A stretch of DNA of 22,090 bases from Nemertoderma westbladi (lineage: Eukaryota > Xenacoelomorpha > Nemertodermatida > Nemertodermatidae): contig JAUCBJ010003464.1 of the NCBI GenBank assembly GCA_032718475.1, positions 1-22,090 of the forward strand. Direction: 5' to 3'. The notes beneath the pieces are model-generated. The model was not told where the DNA came from, searched no databases, and saw only the letters and a program-made list of their open reading frames with translations. Positions 6,945 to 16,729 of this stretch are shown piece after piece (the first letter of the stretch is position 1; the number at the start of each line of letters is the position of its first letter). Both the position numbers and the translations under genes were made by a program.

Positions 6945-8580
6945 TGGCTTTGTGGGAGTGCAGGTGTCTGGGTCTGTTGGTGGTGTCTCCTTTGCAGAAG
7001 TGAAGGCTGCTGCAAAGAGCATTAAGACCAATCGTGCCAGTGGAGTAGATGGTGTTCCCCCTGAGGACTTTAAAATACCTGAGTGTTTAAAGCTCATCTA
7101 TCCCCCATCATAGTAGACCTGTACCGAACAACAAGAGTCCCACAAGAAATGAAAACAAATAAGTTGGTGCCAGTTCCCAAGAAGGGCAACCTAACACTCT
7201 ATGGTTCTTTTCGGGGAATCTCATTGATCTCGATTGCAATAGACAGCTCTGCAATAGAGCTATACAATAGAATTATATTAAATCGCATCAGGAATCCCAT
7301 TGAGAGACTGCTCCGTGGAATCAGAATGGGTTCCGTAAAGGTCGTGGGACCATGGAGCCCATTTTGGCACTTAGAAGGATAATTGAAGAGTTATCAAAAA
7401 AGAAAGACAGGCATCTGGCTGTTATCTTTGTTGACTTCTTCAAGGCCTTTGATTCAGTATCTCGCTCACGTATGTTCAGCATACTTTCATTATATGGGAT
7501 TCCTGATGAAATTATTGCAGCAATCAGATCAGTATACGATGGTTCGACAACATTTGTGTCTACTGTTGACGGTGACACAGAACCATTTGAAGTGTTATGG
7601 GGTGTCCTCCAGGGAGACACACTTGCACCATTCTTGTTCATAATTGTTGTTGACTATGTTCTACGCATGTCCTTAGATCATTATAATGATGATGGGGTGA
7701 TGATAACTCCACCTACTTTCTCCAGAAGTCGAGGAAATCCTGCCAAGTACCTAACTGATCTAGACTTTGCTGATGACTTAGGAGTACTCTCAGAATCACT
7801 AGAGGGAGCCCAACGGCTCCTCAGCTCATTAGAACATGCTGCTTCTAGTGTTGGTCTTTTTATTAACTCCAGAAAGACCAAAATTTTGACAGTTAACTTT
7901 GAAAGTCCTCAGCAAGTCTCTGATCGGATGAGCATAAGCTCAAAGGATGGTATGCTTGAGCATGTGGATGACTTCTGTTACCTGGGATCATGGATCCGGA
8001 AGTCAGGTGAGGACCTTCGAATACGTAAGGGAAAGGCATGGCAGCCTTGAATAGGCTTTCCAGAATTTGGAAGTCACCGAGAATTAATCGGAAACTTAAG
8101 GTCCGATTATTTAGATCAGCAGTAGTTCCAGTACTCCTCTATGGGAGTCCATGCTGGGCTCTAACTGCTGAGGATACCAAATCTCTGGATGGCACATTCA
8201 CAAGAATGCTACGCCGGGTTCATTGTGTCAAGAAAATTGCACACATCTCCAACCAGACACTATATAACATTGGAGGTGTCTCATTGGTTCCCCCAAGCTT
8301 GACACTAGAACAAAATCGCCTCCGCTTTGCAGGACATTGCTTTCGCCGTGAGGACCAGCCAGTGCATAATCTTGTACTTTGGCAGCCTCATGGAGTGAAT
8401 AAGCATGGTGGACAGCCCATGACTTTCTTGAGACGCATCTTAAAGGACACTGGACTTGAAGATGCGGATGATCTAGCAAATGTCATGGGTGATAGGGAGT
8501 TGTGGCGGTGCAATTTTGTCGATAAGCCGGCACTGCATTCTTAAAAATGCAGCTGCAATGCAGCATGCCGATCCTAGTAG
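6945..8580 (+). pseudogene. LINE A, 3' half: reverse transcriptase (broken)
   Basis: This is the RT half of the LINE whose endonuclease lies at 632-1974. It begins with SFAEVKAAAKSIKTNRASG and VDGVPPEDF at about 6985-7070. A second frame (about 7110-7370) follows, with VPQEMKTNKLVPVPKKGN and FRGISLISIA. A short insertion (IDSSA) there disrupts the usual spacing before LYNRIILNRI. The third frame (7352-8050) has motif A FVDFFKAFDSV, motif B VLQGDTLAP, motif C DFADDLGVL and GLFINSRKT. The last frame (8038-8544) has VPVLLYGSPCWAL and RLRFAGHC. The 3' end is CCTAGTAG at 8580, a two-unit (TAG)n tail. There are at least three frameshifts, so it is inactive. An almost identical 3' tail at 9949-10123 is a second copy of the same family. 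Confidence 0.85.
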
Positions 8581-8732
8581 CTTGGGATAAATGTTAAATT
8601 TCCTGCTGATCAATATTTTCACTGTTTTCCGGGTGTTTTACAGTGTTTTTCTTATGTTTTCCTAGTGTTTTACCGTTTTACTAGTGTTTTCCTAATTTAG
8701 AACTATCCGTTTTATTTTATTATACTTTCCAG
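8581..8732. other. T-rich spacer with a possible splice acceptor at its end
   Basis: Imperfect GTGTTTTCC/GTGTTTTAC words repeat between 8620 and 8695. The stretch ends in a pyrimidine-rich run and TATACTTTCCAG (8721-8732). From 8733 the recognisable protein of the next gene starts at once, so this could be a genuine 3' splice site. An upstream exon and a donor site were not found. Confidence 0.4.
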
Positions 8733-9948
8733 CGACACTTTGCTGAATTTAGACTCAGAAAACATACATATTGAGAAGGCTTTGTGGGGGTGTCATGGGG
8801 ATACGTTGGATTGCTCTGGATGGGTTGAGTTGCTTACAGAAGCAAATATTGCTACTCATGGTGTAGCTGATTCTTTCCATAAAGTAGCACATATTACAAG
8901 GACTCGAAAAGCTCATCAAACAACATGACATTATTGCATTGACATTATTATTATTGCATTATTATCATTGACATTATTGCATTACTGCATTGACATTATT
9001 GCAGATTGAAGCCTTTTCAGAATTCGAGAATACAAATCACATTGATAATTATTCATTTTCAGACTGGAGAGACTTAATGGCAACAGAACATCCAACCTTT
9101 CAGTTCTACGACTTCATTTTGAGAATTCAGAGGCTAATTCTAGTATTTATTCGAGCTCATAGAGAGAAAAATTTCCAACTATTCATAAGTTGTTTAGAGA
9201 CTCTAGTTGTTTACTTTTTTAGTTTAGACCATTACCACTACAGTCGATGGGTAAGTGTATTTCTGTTAGATATGAAGTCTCTCCCACAAACCATAATCGA
9301 AGTGTTTAATAAAGGAAATTGGGTTGCATCGAAGTCAAGTCGACGTTTCTCAGCTATACCTCTCGACCAAGCTCATGAACAGGAAAATGAAAAAGTTAAA
9401 GGTAGTGGTGGTGTGATTGGTCTTACTGAGAATGAAGCAGGATTTCGAAGGTGGCTCTTAGCCGGACCGGAACTTGCTAGATTGATTGGCAAATTCGAGA
9501 CAACAATAGACTCAAGAACAAATCTGTCACTCACAGATAAAAAACACCATGAAGAAACGATAGCTTTCCAAAAGTCATTTCAAAATGATGTCAATAATCT
9601 GGTAATTACCATTAAGGAACACGGTAACCTATTTATTTCAAAATCTGACAAACTCATATTGATACCAAGTCAAGCATATGCTCCTGAGTCTGTAGTTAAT
9701 ACCATACGTAAGATTGAAGAATGTGGCGCAAGATACAATATACTAATTTTGTAACTGATGTTTTGGTTAATAATGTAAGGCCGTTCAAAGATGTCATTAA
9801 ATCCAACTCGTTTCAAACTTTTAAATCGCCTAGAATATCTAATGTAAAGAACAAACGCATGTCTGAGGTTCGATCCGACGCATCATTGTTTGCAAAACTC
9901 TTTATTGCGAATCAAACCCGAAAAGGAGATCCGTCTGTCTTCTTTGCT
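8733..9948 (+). pseudogene. Multicopy transposon-like gene, part 1 (N-terminal region)
   Basis: This part reads CSGWVELLTEANIATHGVADSF (VADSF-type motif, 8733-8925). A repeat insertion follows, then VSVFLLDMKSLP, FSAIPLDQAHEQENEKVKGS and IGLTENEAGFRRW (9249-9460). A one-base shift lies near 9745, after which VTDVLVNNVRPFKDVIK continues to SVFFAH at 9948. The same motif order recurs, from memory, in many uncharacterised multicopy proteins of cnidarians, molluscs and other invertebrates. The biochemical role is not established. The reading resumes without loss at 10125 after the LINE fragment. The N-terminus is missing or lies upstream across a splice site. At least one stop in the 8927-9003 repeat and one frameshift make this copy defective. 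Confidence 0.75.
8927..9003 (+). repeat. Short tandem repeat (GACATTATTGCATT-like) inside the gene
   Basis: The words gacattattgcatt / tgacattattattattgcatt repeat about five times, ending in ATTATTGCAG. They interrupt the reading after KAHQ and introduce TGA stops. A tandem expansion explains this best. It ends like a splice acceptor, but no GT donor follows the last coding triplet on the left. Confidence 0.7.
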
Positions 9949-10123
9949 CATGACTTTCTTGAGACGCATCTTAAAGGACACTGGCCTTAAAGATGCGGAT
10001 GATCTAGCAAATGTCATGGGTGATAGGGAGTTGTGGCGGTGCAATTTTGTTGACAAGCCGGCACAGCATTCTTAAAAATGCAGCTGCAATGCAGCATGCC
10101 GATCCTAGTAGTAGTAGTAGTAG
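9949..10123 (+). mobile_element. 5'-truncated LINE A-family tail insertion
   Basis: This segment is nearly identical to LINE A 8419-8580, with about five substitutions over some 160 bases. It encodes the same last residues (DTGLKDADDLANVMGDRE). It ends in six perfect TAG units (10106-10123). It is flanked by the 9-bp duplication tgctcatga at 9945-9953 and 10124-10132. The last five duplicated bases (catga) also occur in the LINE itself, so the 5' junction used microhomology. The insertion splits the multicopy gene between the residues FAH and ENH. Confidence 0.92.
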
Positions 10124-10124
10124 T

Positions 10125-10788
10125 GCTCATGAGAACCACCCTTATCCACCTTCACTTTCACAGTATGGTGACATAAATTATGAGACTAAATCTGACATAT
10201 TAAAGGTTTTTGATACAACATATAGTGTTGATGTCCCTGAGTATTTTCATGCTAAAGTCTTTGATGCACCTTTCATAGTTCATTGCCTTCGAACTATAGG
10301 ATGTTCCACCATACAAGACTATTTAACTAATAAAATAATACCTCATATAAAGCACGAATTGAACAATTCTTTGTTTTTCTTTGTTGACTTTGTTTTTGAC
10401 AGATACTGCCATGAAAGCTTGAAAATGGGTATCAGAAACTTACGTGGTAGTGGAAACCAAGTTAACATTAAGGATAAAACCAAAATTCCAGCAAATTCGA
10501 TGGATTTCTTAAGGAACTCTAATAATAAAAACGAGTTGTTCAACTACTTATCGAAATCAATTATTCTAGAAAAATACCCAGAAGGGAAATATATTTACTC
10601 AACATTGGAAGAAGATGTGCTCTGTCAGGATAGTCGAGGCACCATTATGGGAAATTGCTCACACGAAGAAACTGACACCCGCATTATAGTACACATCCAG
10701 CATGCATTGTCAATGGGGGCTACAAATATCATTGTGCGCACGGGTGAAACAGACGTTTTAGTAATACTGATCGGAGTTCACTTTTATT
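10125..10788 (+). pseudogene. Multicopy transposon-like gene, part 2 (PIN/FEN-like domain)
   Basis: The reading continues from part 1 in a fixed frame: AHENHPYPPS, FDAPFIVHCL, the motif FVDFVFDRYCHESLK, then IPANSMDFLRNSNNKNELF. The conserved end is NCSHEETDTRIIVHIQHA (about 10650-10705) and IIVRTGETDVLVILIG (about 10725-10773). In this family the usual form is HEEADTR, then G, then DTDVLV. The spacing of these acidic residues resembles the I-region of PIN/FEN-type nucleases (EAEA, then G, then ED-D). A metal-dependent nuclease fold is my inference, not an established assignment. Here the second motif is GETD and not the usual DTD. The domain is cut by LINE C at 10788. Confidence 0.7.
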
Positions 10789-11160
10789 CGCCGACCTCCT
10801 CGGGTTCACAGACCTCCTCGGGTTCACCGACCTCATCGGATTCGCCGACCTCCTCGGGTTCGCCAACCTCCTTGGGTTCGCCGACCTCCTCGGGTTCGCC
10901 GACCTCATCGGGTTCGCCGACCTCCTCGGGTCAGCCGACCTACCCGGGTCAGCTGACCTACACGGGTCCGCAGACCTCCTCGGGTTCGCCGACCTCCTCG
11001 GGTTCGCCAACCTCCTTAGGTTCGCAGACCTACCCGGGCCAGCCTACCTACTTGGGTCCGCAGACCTCCACGGGTTCGCCGACCTCCTCGGGTTCGCCGA
11101 CCTCCTCGGGTCAGCCGACCCACTCGGGTCCGCAGACCTCCTCGGGTTCGCCGACCTCCA
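10789..11160 (+). repeat. 18-bp minisatellite at the 5' end of LINE C
   Basis: About 20.7 units of consensus cgccgacctcctcgggtt with substitutions only; every unit is 18 bp. A subfamily with agccgacctacccgggtc alternates in the middle and right part. Since 18 is a multiple of three and the units lack stops, the array is open and encodes (SPTSSG)n with QPTYPG variants. It begins at the first base of the element. It may be a promoter or 5' UTR array in which this copy is truncated, or an N-terminal coding repeat. Confidence 0.95.
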
Positions 11161-13996
11161 TAGAGCCGCAACATACGACCTCAACTGTCCCGATCAAAAC
11201 TCTTCTCTGGAATGTTGAGGGACTGCGCTCTGTCTTGCAACTCTCCACTGATAATACTCTATTCAACAAAGATATTATGATGTTAACTGAAACATTTGCA
11301 ACTGACCAATCACAAATCCCAGGATACTATGTATTCGAATCACTGGCTAAGAGACAATCAGGTCGTGGCAGACCCTCCGGTGGTATTGTTATCAGTGTTA
11401 AACCACACCTAAACCCGGAATTGTTAATGGATAACGATAATTGCATGGCTGTAAAAACCAACGTTGGAATATTTATATGCTGCTACTTCCCACCGACCAC
11501 CAGCAAGGATGAACTGGTAGAGGGACTGTGCACTGCTGTCGATTGCATCGATGCTGACTACGACGGGAATATAATTCTGGCAGGGGACTTCAATGTCAGA
11601 TTTGACAGATGCAGAAATGCAAAAACAGATAACATGGAATGCTTTGTGGAAGAATATGGTCGTGGAATTAAACTTCAAAATGACCGCACTCAGGCTACAT
11701 ATTACTGCCACAATGGTTCTAGCCTAATAGATCTGGTTTTCGCCAATGTTAGTGTTTCGGAGATACACTATCCTGTAAACGGTATGAGAAAACATGTGCC
11801 AATAGAGATGCACTGGAACTTACATAGAAACGACAATCATGTAACCCCTACTGAAACCACTAACAATAAACCAACGAAGACGCGTAAACTCAGTATAAAC
11901 AACCTGCTATCAGACAGTCGTTTGCAAGTGGGGATAGATCACCTGATGAAGGACAACGACATTGAATCGGCCTATGAGTATGTCACGGAGGCCATAAAGG
12001 ACGCAGCTGTAACAGTATCTAGCAGCAGCAACAATCATAATAATCGCTGGTTCGATGCCGAATGCTACAACTTTCGCCAGAAGGTCATTGCGCAGCACAA
12101 CCGGGCAAAATCTGACATCAGTCTCCGCGAGGACCTCTGTCTACTGAAATGCAGTTACAAGGAATTACTAAATAATAAACGCGATGCTTTCATTGAACAT
12201 CAAGAGAGATTACTAATTGCCGAGGCAGAATCGACTCCCTACAAATGGTGGAAGAAACATCACCCGGACCCCCCCTGCCCTGTCCCATTAGCTCTGTGGG
12301 AGACACACTTCAATAAACTGCTGTCCGAACAGCCCGATCCCCAAACACAAATTGTCGACGATACATCTAGTGATATCGACAGCGAACAAGATGCTGATGA
12401 TGGAAATGAACTCCCCTATAATGCTCCGTTCACTGCTGAAGAAGTCCAGGACGAAGTAATGAAGAAACCTAATAGAAAGTCCGGTGGATATGACAGTCTA
12501 CCTTACGAATTCTTGAAGGCCGCATTACCACTGACACTGTTATTCTGGGTTATGTTGTTTAACGCATGCTTCTTCTCACTCAAACTAGTCTCCAATTGGT
12601 CGCTATGTTTATGCAAAGTCCTGTACAAGGGTAAGGGTGACCGGACGCTACCAGACAACTATCGTGGCATCGCATTGCTATGTAACGTGTACAAAATCCT
12701 AACTGGTATAATAGCTAAGAGGTTACTCAAAACCTTACGAGAAAAAATCCCAATCGAACAATATGGATTCCTGCCAGGACGTAGCACCAGGCAACCTCTC
12801 GAGCAACTCATAAAGGACATCAAGGGTAATATACAAACCAGGCCAGTCTATGCCTGTTTTGTGGATTTCCGCAAGGCATTTGACTCGGTACCACGAAACC
12901 GGCTAATCAGCAAACTGAAATCTCAATTTGGTTTGAAAGGTCGCCTTATCGAATTTATTAAATTACTACTAGCACCAAATTTTATTATTGTTTACGATGG
13001 CCTGCGAAAATCTAACCCCATCAAACAAATCCGTGGCTTACTACAAGGCGATTCCCTTAGCCCCATTCTGTTTATACTATACATCGCTGACCTTGTTGGG
13101 GCCCTCAAGTTGGCGTCTGTACTGCTGATAATTCTATTTTATGCAGATGACCTTCTGGTATACTCCCACTCGAAGGAAGCCATTCAGACAGCACTCGATT
13201 CTCTTTCCAAATGGTCCAATGCGAATGGATTAAAAGTAAACATAAAAAAGACAGCCGTAATAAAATTCCGCCGTGGTGGTAGGCTCAGCAAAGCAGACAA
13301 ATTCAACTATAATGGTGAATCCGTCTCCATGGCAACATCCTACACATACCTAGGGGTTACACTGCACCAACACTGGTTTTTACTAAACACACTACGAATG
13401 TTTGTTGTAAAGCGACTATGGCCATACACAACATTAAAAATCCTAGAGTACTGTCCCTTAAAACAGCAGTCTCGATTTTTCGTATTAAAATAATGCCCAT
13501 CTTGACATACAACATTACTGTATTTTGGGAATATCTATCTACCGCTAACCTGCACAGTTTGGACCGCGTTAAGGCGTCATTTCTTAAAAAGACACTTGGT
13601 GTACATAAAAACACTTTAAATCGTCTTGTTTTTGCAATGTGCAAGGAGAATTACCTTGTAGAAGATATTGCAACACAGTTCCATCTCCCTGACACCGACG
13701 CACTGCGCCAATACCGTGCTGAAGTCGCAACAAAAATCGACGACATCCCTCACGACTTCTGGACTTCACCAGCCTTCCAGTCGCGAGGGTGGACCGTTGC
13801 TATGAACAAATTGCGTCACGTAACTACGAGAGTGTCTATACACGGTTTTCACCATAAAATCTGCAAAACTCAGGGCTTTCACTCCCCTTGTGCCTCGTGC
13901 CGCTGTAATCTTTGTGATAACGTTGCCCCCTTGTACCACCTACTAAACTGCCCACAAAACGCCCAGCCAATCAGAGTGTGGGCCGCCTCAGACTGA
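11161..13996 (+). pseudogene. LINE C endonuclease-reverse transcriptase (one frameshift)
   Basis: The endonuclease starts VPIKTLLWNVEGLRS (about 11188), then MLTETF, GRPSGGIVISV, AGDFNVRFD (about 11580) and SSLIDLVFAN. The terminal SDH motif is altered to RKHVPIEMHW. The RT has CLCKVLYKGKGDRTLPDNY, motif A YACFVDFRKAFDSVPR (about 12850), motif B IRGLLQGDSLSPILF (about 13030), motif C LFYADDLLVYS (about 13140) and GLKVNIKKTAVIKF. A one-base shift near 13362 moves the reading to the frame of FTKHTTNVCCKATM, then AIHNIKNPR to the stop at 13996. The C-terminus has a CCHC knuckle, CNLC with a downstream HLLNC (about 13910-13955). The frame is open leftwards through the minisatellite into the host gene, so its own start cannot be placed; no ATG precedes the endonuclease core within the element. 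RT catalytic residues are intact. One indel and the weak SDH motif suggest an inactive but young copy. Confidence 0.88.
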
Positions 13997-14124
13997 ATAA
14001 TATGCTAGACTCATACCATTTTAATTAATTAATCTATTTATATTATGAATTAGAATTTCAATTATATATTGTTTTATTGTTTATATATATTTTACTGTGC
14101 CTTACCAGGCGTAATTAAATTAAA

Positions 14125-14742
14125 TTCACTTTTATTTATTATCCAATCATCCCAGACTGAACATATGGTTAGCATTCGGTTCTGGAAAACATTTTAAATA
14201 TTTCAATGTGAATAATATATCCCAAAAGTTAAGGTGAGGACAAATCAAAGGGTTTATTGATGTTCCATGCCCTTAGTGGCTGTGACACCGTGTCCCACTT
14301 CAGAAATATTGGCAAAATAACTGCTTGGAAAACTTGGTTGGTACAATTCAATGCGAATTCAAAGCGTTGGAAAAATTTGTCATACGTATGGATGACAGAA
14401 AATCAAACAGAACGAGTATAAATAATACAAGACGGGATCTATTCACCAAACGCAACTGCGTGATTGATCGCTTGCCACCAACTCAACACGCCCTTTACCA
14501 ACATGTGATGCGGGCTAGTTTGGGCAGTCTGCACACAGGACAAACCGATACTCTCTTCACCAGCGGATTTCGGTTGGGTATTTAATACTCAATGGAATCC
14601 CGTCTGGAGTTCACTTCCAGACGCTGCAACGATGTGCTACAAAGTCATTAAATGTGCATGCAAAAAGCGCAATTACACAAACTGCAAGTGTGGGAAGGCT
14701 GGGTTTAAATGCACTTAATTATGCACTTGCTCTTGTTATTGA
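14125..14742 (+). pseudogene. Multicopy transposon-like gene, part 3 (C-terminal region)
   Basis: Right after the LINE C duplication the gene resumes with NIWLAFGSGKHFKYF (to about 14235, then a stop). In another frame it has FHALSGCDTVSHF (about 14262-14300) and GKITAWKTW. A third frame (14325-14582) carries EKFVIRMDDRKSN and RDLFTKRNCVIDRLPPTQHA. A fourth gives WNPVWSSLPDAATMCYKV and a cysteine-rich end, CACKK, CKCGKAGFKC, LCTCSC, to TGA 14740-14742. There is an internal TAA just before the last cysteines. The order (FHALTGCD, PPT, CKC tail) is that of the family C-terminus. The cysteine tail probably binds metal. Several frameshifts show decay independent of the LINE insertions. Confidence 0.8.
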
Positions 14743-16234
14743 TCACATATGATTCGTATAATTAAAAGAATTGGAATAACTATAATACTAAATAATTTAA
14801 ATTTACAGCCTTGTGGCTCATAATTTCATTAAATATACAGCGGTTGCTAGGGAAAGGTCTCCTTGTTGCTATGGAAACGTGTACAGACTTATATTATAAA
14901 CTAACCCAGTTAAATAATCGTAATTTTTGTTTATGGCGAGTTTCAATAACAGAAATGACCAATTTTACCCGGTTGCTATGAAAAAGTCACCCTGTTGCTA
15001 GGGAAGTAGTCAATTTTTTTGGTACACAGGCTCAGATTAATCTACACATTTTTTTTACATATATAGTCACATTTTCATGCTTTTGTCCGGCAATTAACGA
15101 TTTTCACCTTAAGCGACCCCACTATTATATTTTCTATCAATTTGCAACAATAATTCATAACAATTTTATATTTACCCTAAAAGTACATTATTTCATTTGC
15201 AGTTATTCTATGAAATACATTTACTGAAATTTAAATTTACCGCTGCTATAGACATACAATATATTTCCTGGACCAATATATTATAGCTAATACTTTGTTG
15301 CTAGGAAAATTTGTTGTCGTCACTTCCGGCAATGATGACATTCATAGATAACTATGTATTCAGTAGTTAGTGTTTGTTTATATGTTTGTTCTGTTATCTG
15401 CTAACCAGACACGCTACACGCTATTATACCAAACGTTTGTTTATATGCTTGAATCATGTTGACATGTTTTTTTTCTAAACTTGTTTTAATCAACATGTTA
15501 TTTTAACATCTAAATAACATAATATCCAATCATGTTATAATCAAACATTTGTTGATCACGTTTTTATGATACCTAAATGTAACATGTTTTATCATGTAAT
15601 TATTTAACATTTGTTTTACACGTTATTGTGTAACATAAATCATACATGTTTATTCCAGCTGTTTGTTAAATGCTACTTTGTCGTGTTGAACAAACGTCCT
15701 GCACATCATTGCCAATATGTCTTAAGGCTGTTTGAATAAACCGCCTAAAATTTACCGCCAAATTCGTTTATAGGCCTATAAATCATGCAGCAGTGCATGC
15801 AGTACTGCTGTACTGCAGTACATTAGTCAGTCAGTAGACACTCCACTGCCTGCCCCAGCCTACCAGCACCCACTCAGCCACATTCTGAGAGCTTGACAGT
15901 AGTGCTGCAGGTGGCAGGTAGGCAGTGTGTAGGCCAGCTGTTTACTGGTTTAAGTGCTGCAATAGGGTTGACCATACTGCCATATGTTTGTTTACTGCCG
16001 TATGCCTATATTAACTGTTTAAGTTATTTTTAATTAAGCTTCATACTGCCTGACTGTCATATAAACTGATAAATCTTTTTATATTATACATTATATGTTA
16101 TAGGCCTATAGGCCTACATAACATATATAATACATAATACTGTAATACAGTAATATAGGTATGTCATATACATTATACATTATATATTATTTATGTACAT
16201 TACTGCATTATATCATGTATATAGGCCTAGCAGC
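14743..16234. other. AT-rich noncoding stretch
   Basis: No protein or RNA gene recognised. Besides the GTTGCTA cluster it holds many AACATGTT/AACATTTGTT/CACGTT words (15440-15690), CTGCAGTACTGC-like palindromic words (15785-15830) and TATA-rich DNA with TAGGCCTA palindromes (15772, 16100-16125, 16222). Confidence 0.55.
14843..15310 (+). promoter_or_regulatory. Cluster of five X-box-like GTTGCTA motifs
   Basis: gttgctagggaaag (14843), gttgctatggaaac (14865), gttgctatgaaaaa (14972), gttgctagggaagt (14994) and gttgctaggaaaat (15297) share one orientation. The second is one base from the symmetrical RFX-type X-box GTTGCCATGGAAAC. Function is inferred from motif similarity only. The cluster could equally be a decayed repeat unit. 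Confidence 0.35.
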
Positions 16235-16590
16235 CTAGCCTAATTGTATTGTAATACCAGAATACAGTAATATGTCAGTATGTCTGTATGTAATGCAGTC
16301 AGGCAGTGCAGTGCCAGTAATTCGATGACGACGACAGTTTAGATTGGGCTCTGTCTTCCTGGCGCTGGTTGGTCGAAACAACAGGCAAGCGGCAAGGGCT
16401 GCACTGGCAGACTGGCTGACTGGAAAAATATTATGGCCTCCTCGAAATGCCGGCCTACTACCGGTACAGCGGTACGTTGGAAAGAATTTTCGAATCCAGA
16501 TCTTCTGTCTGTCTGTCAACTGTCAAGTTGGCCCACATTCAACATTTAATGCGAAGGTTCTTCACTTAACAGGTTTGTATTGAACTTGAA
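16235..16590. other. Less AT-rich stretch with overlapping unsupported ORFs
   Basis: ORFs are open on both strands (minus 16235-16519, plus 16344-16583). Neither has a recognisable motif. The plus ORF lies just left of LINE D's 3' end. A first exon or promoter region of a host gene is conceivable but nothing here proves it. Confidence 0.3.
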
Positions 16591-16729
16591 TAGGCTTCTT
16601 ACACATCGTTATTTCAGTGATTCAAGTGATTAAAATCCTAATCCTGTAATCTATTTGGATCAAATAGAGGGAAAAAGCGCCGGCGGTCGGAAGTAAATTA
16701 CACATGCCAGGAATGGAATTGGAATTATT

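Larger units (their letters stand above)
10789..14124 (+). mobile_element. LINE C, complete insertion with 12-bp TSD
   Basis: Both boundaries are fixed by the perfect 12-bp duplication ttcacttttatt at 10777-10788 and 14125-14136. The element is therefore 3336 bp. It starts directly in an 18-bp minisatellite, encodes endonuclease and RT, and ends in an AT-rich 3' tail (gtaattaaattaaa). Removing the element and one TSD copy rejoins the interrupted gene in frame, from GVHFY to WLAFGSGK, which is independent support for the boundaries. The clade was not assigned. Confidence 0.93.

Noticed and set aside
8925-9004. Short intron in the multicopy gene
   Set aside because: The right edge looks like an acceptor (ATTATTGCAG), but no GT donor follows the coding sequence on the left; tandem repeats explain the segment better.
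10729-11010. Minus-strand Arg/Ser/Ala/Pro repeat ORF
   Set aside because: Antisense reading of the 18-bp minisatellite; no independent support.
10789-11160. CRISPR array
   Set aside because: The 18-bp units are head-to-tail with no unique spacers, and the context is a eukaryotic LINE.
10011-13493. One genuine 1160-residue protein
   Set aside because: TSDs show that two insertions created the continuous frame, and the last ~40 codons are out of frame with the RT after a one-base shift near 13362.
16235-16583. Overlapping ORFs on both strands
   Set aside because: No motifs, no homology that I recognise, and mutual antisense overlap.
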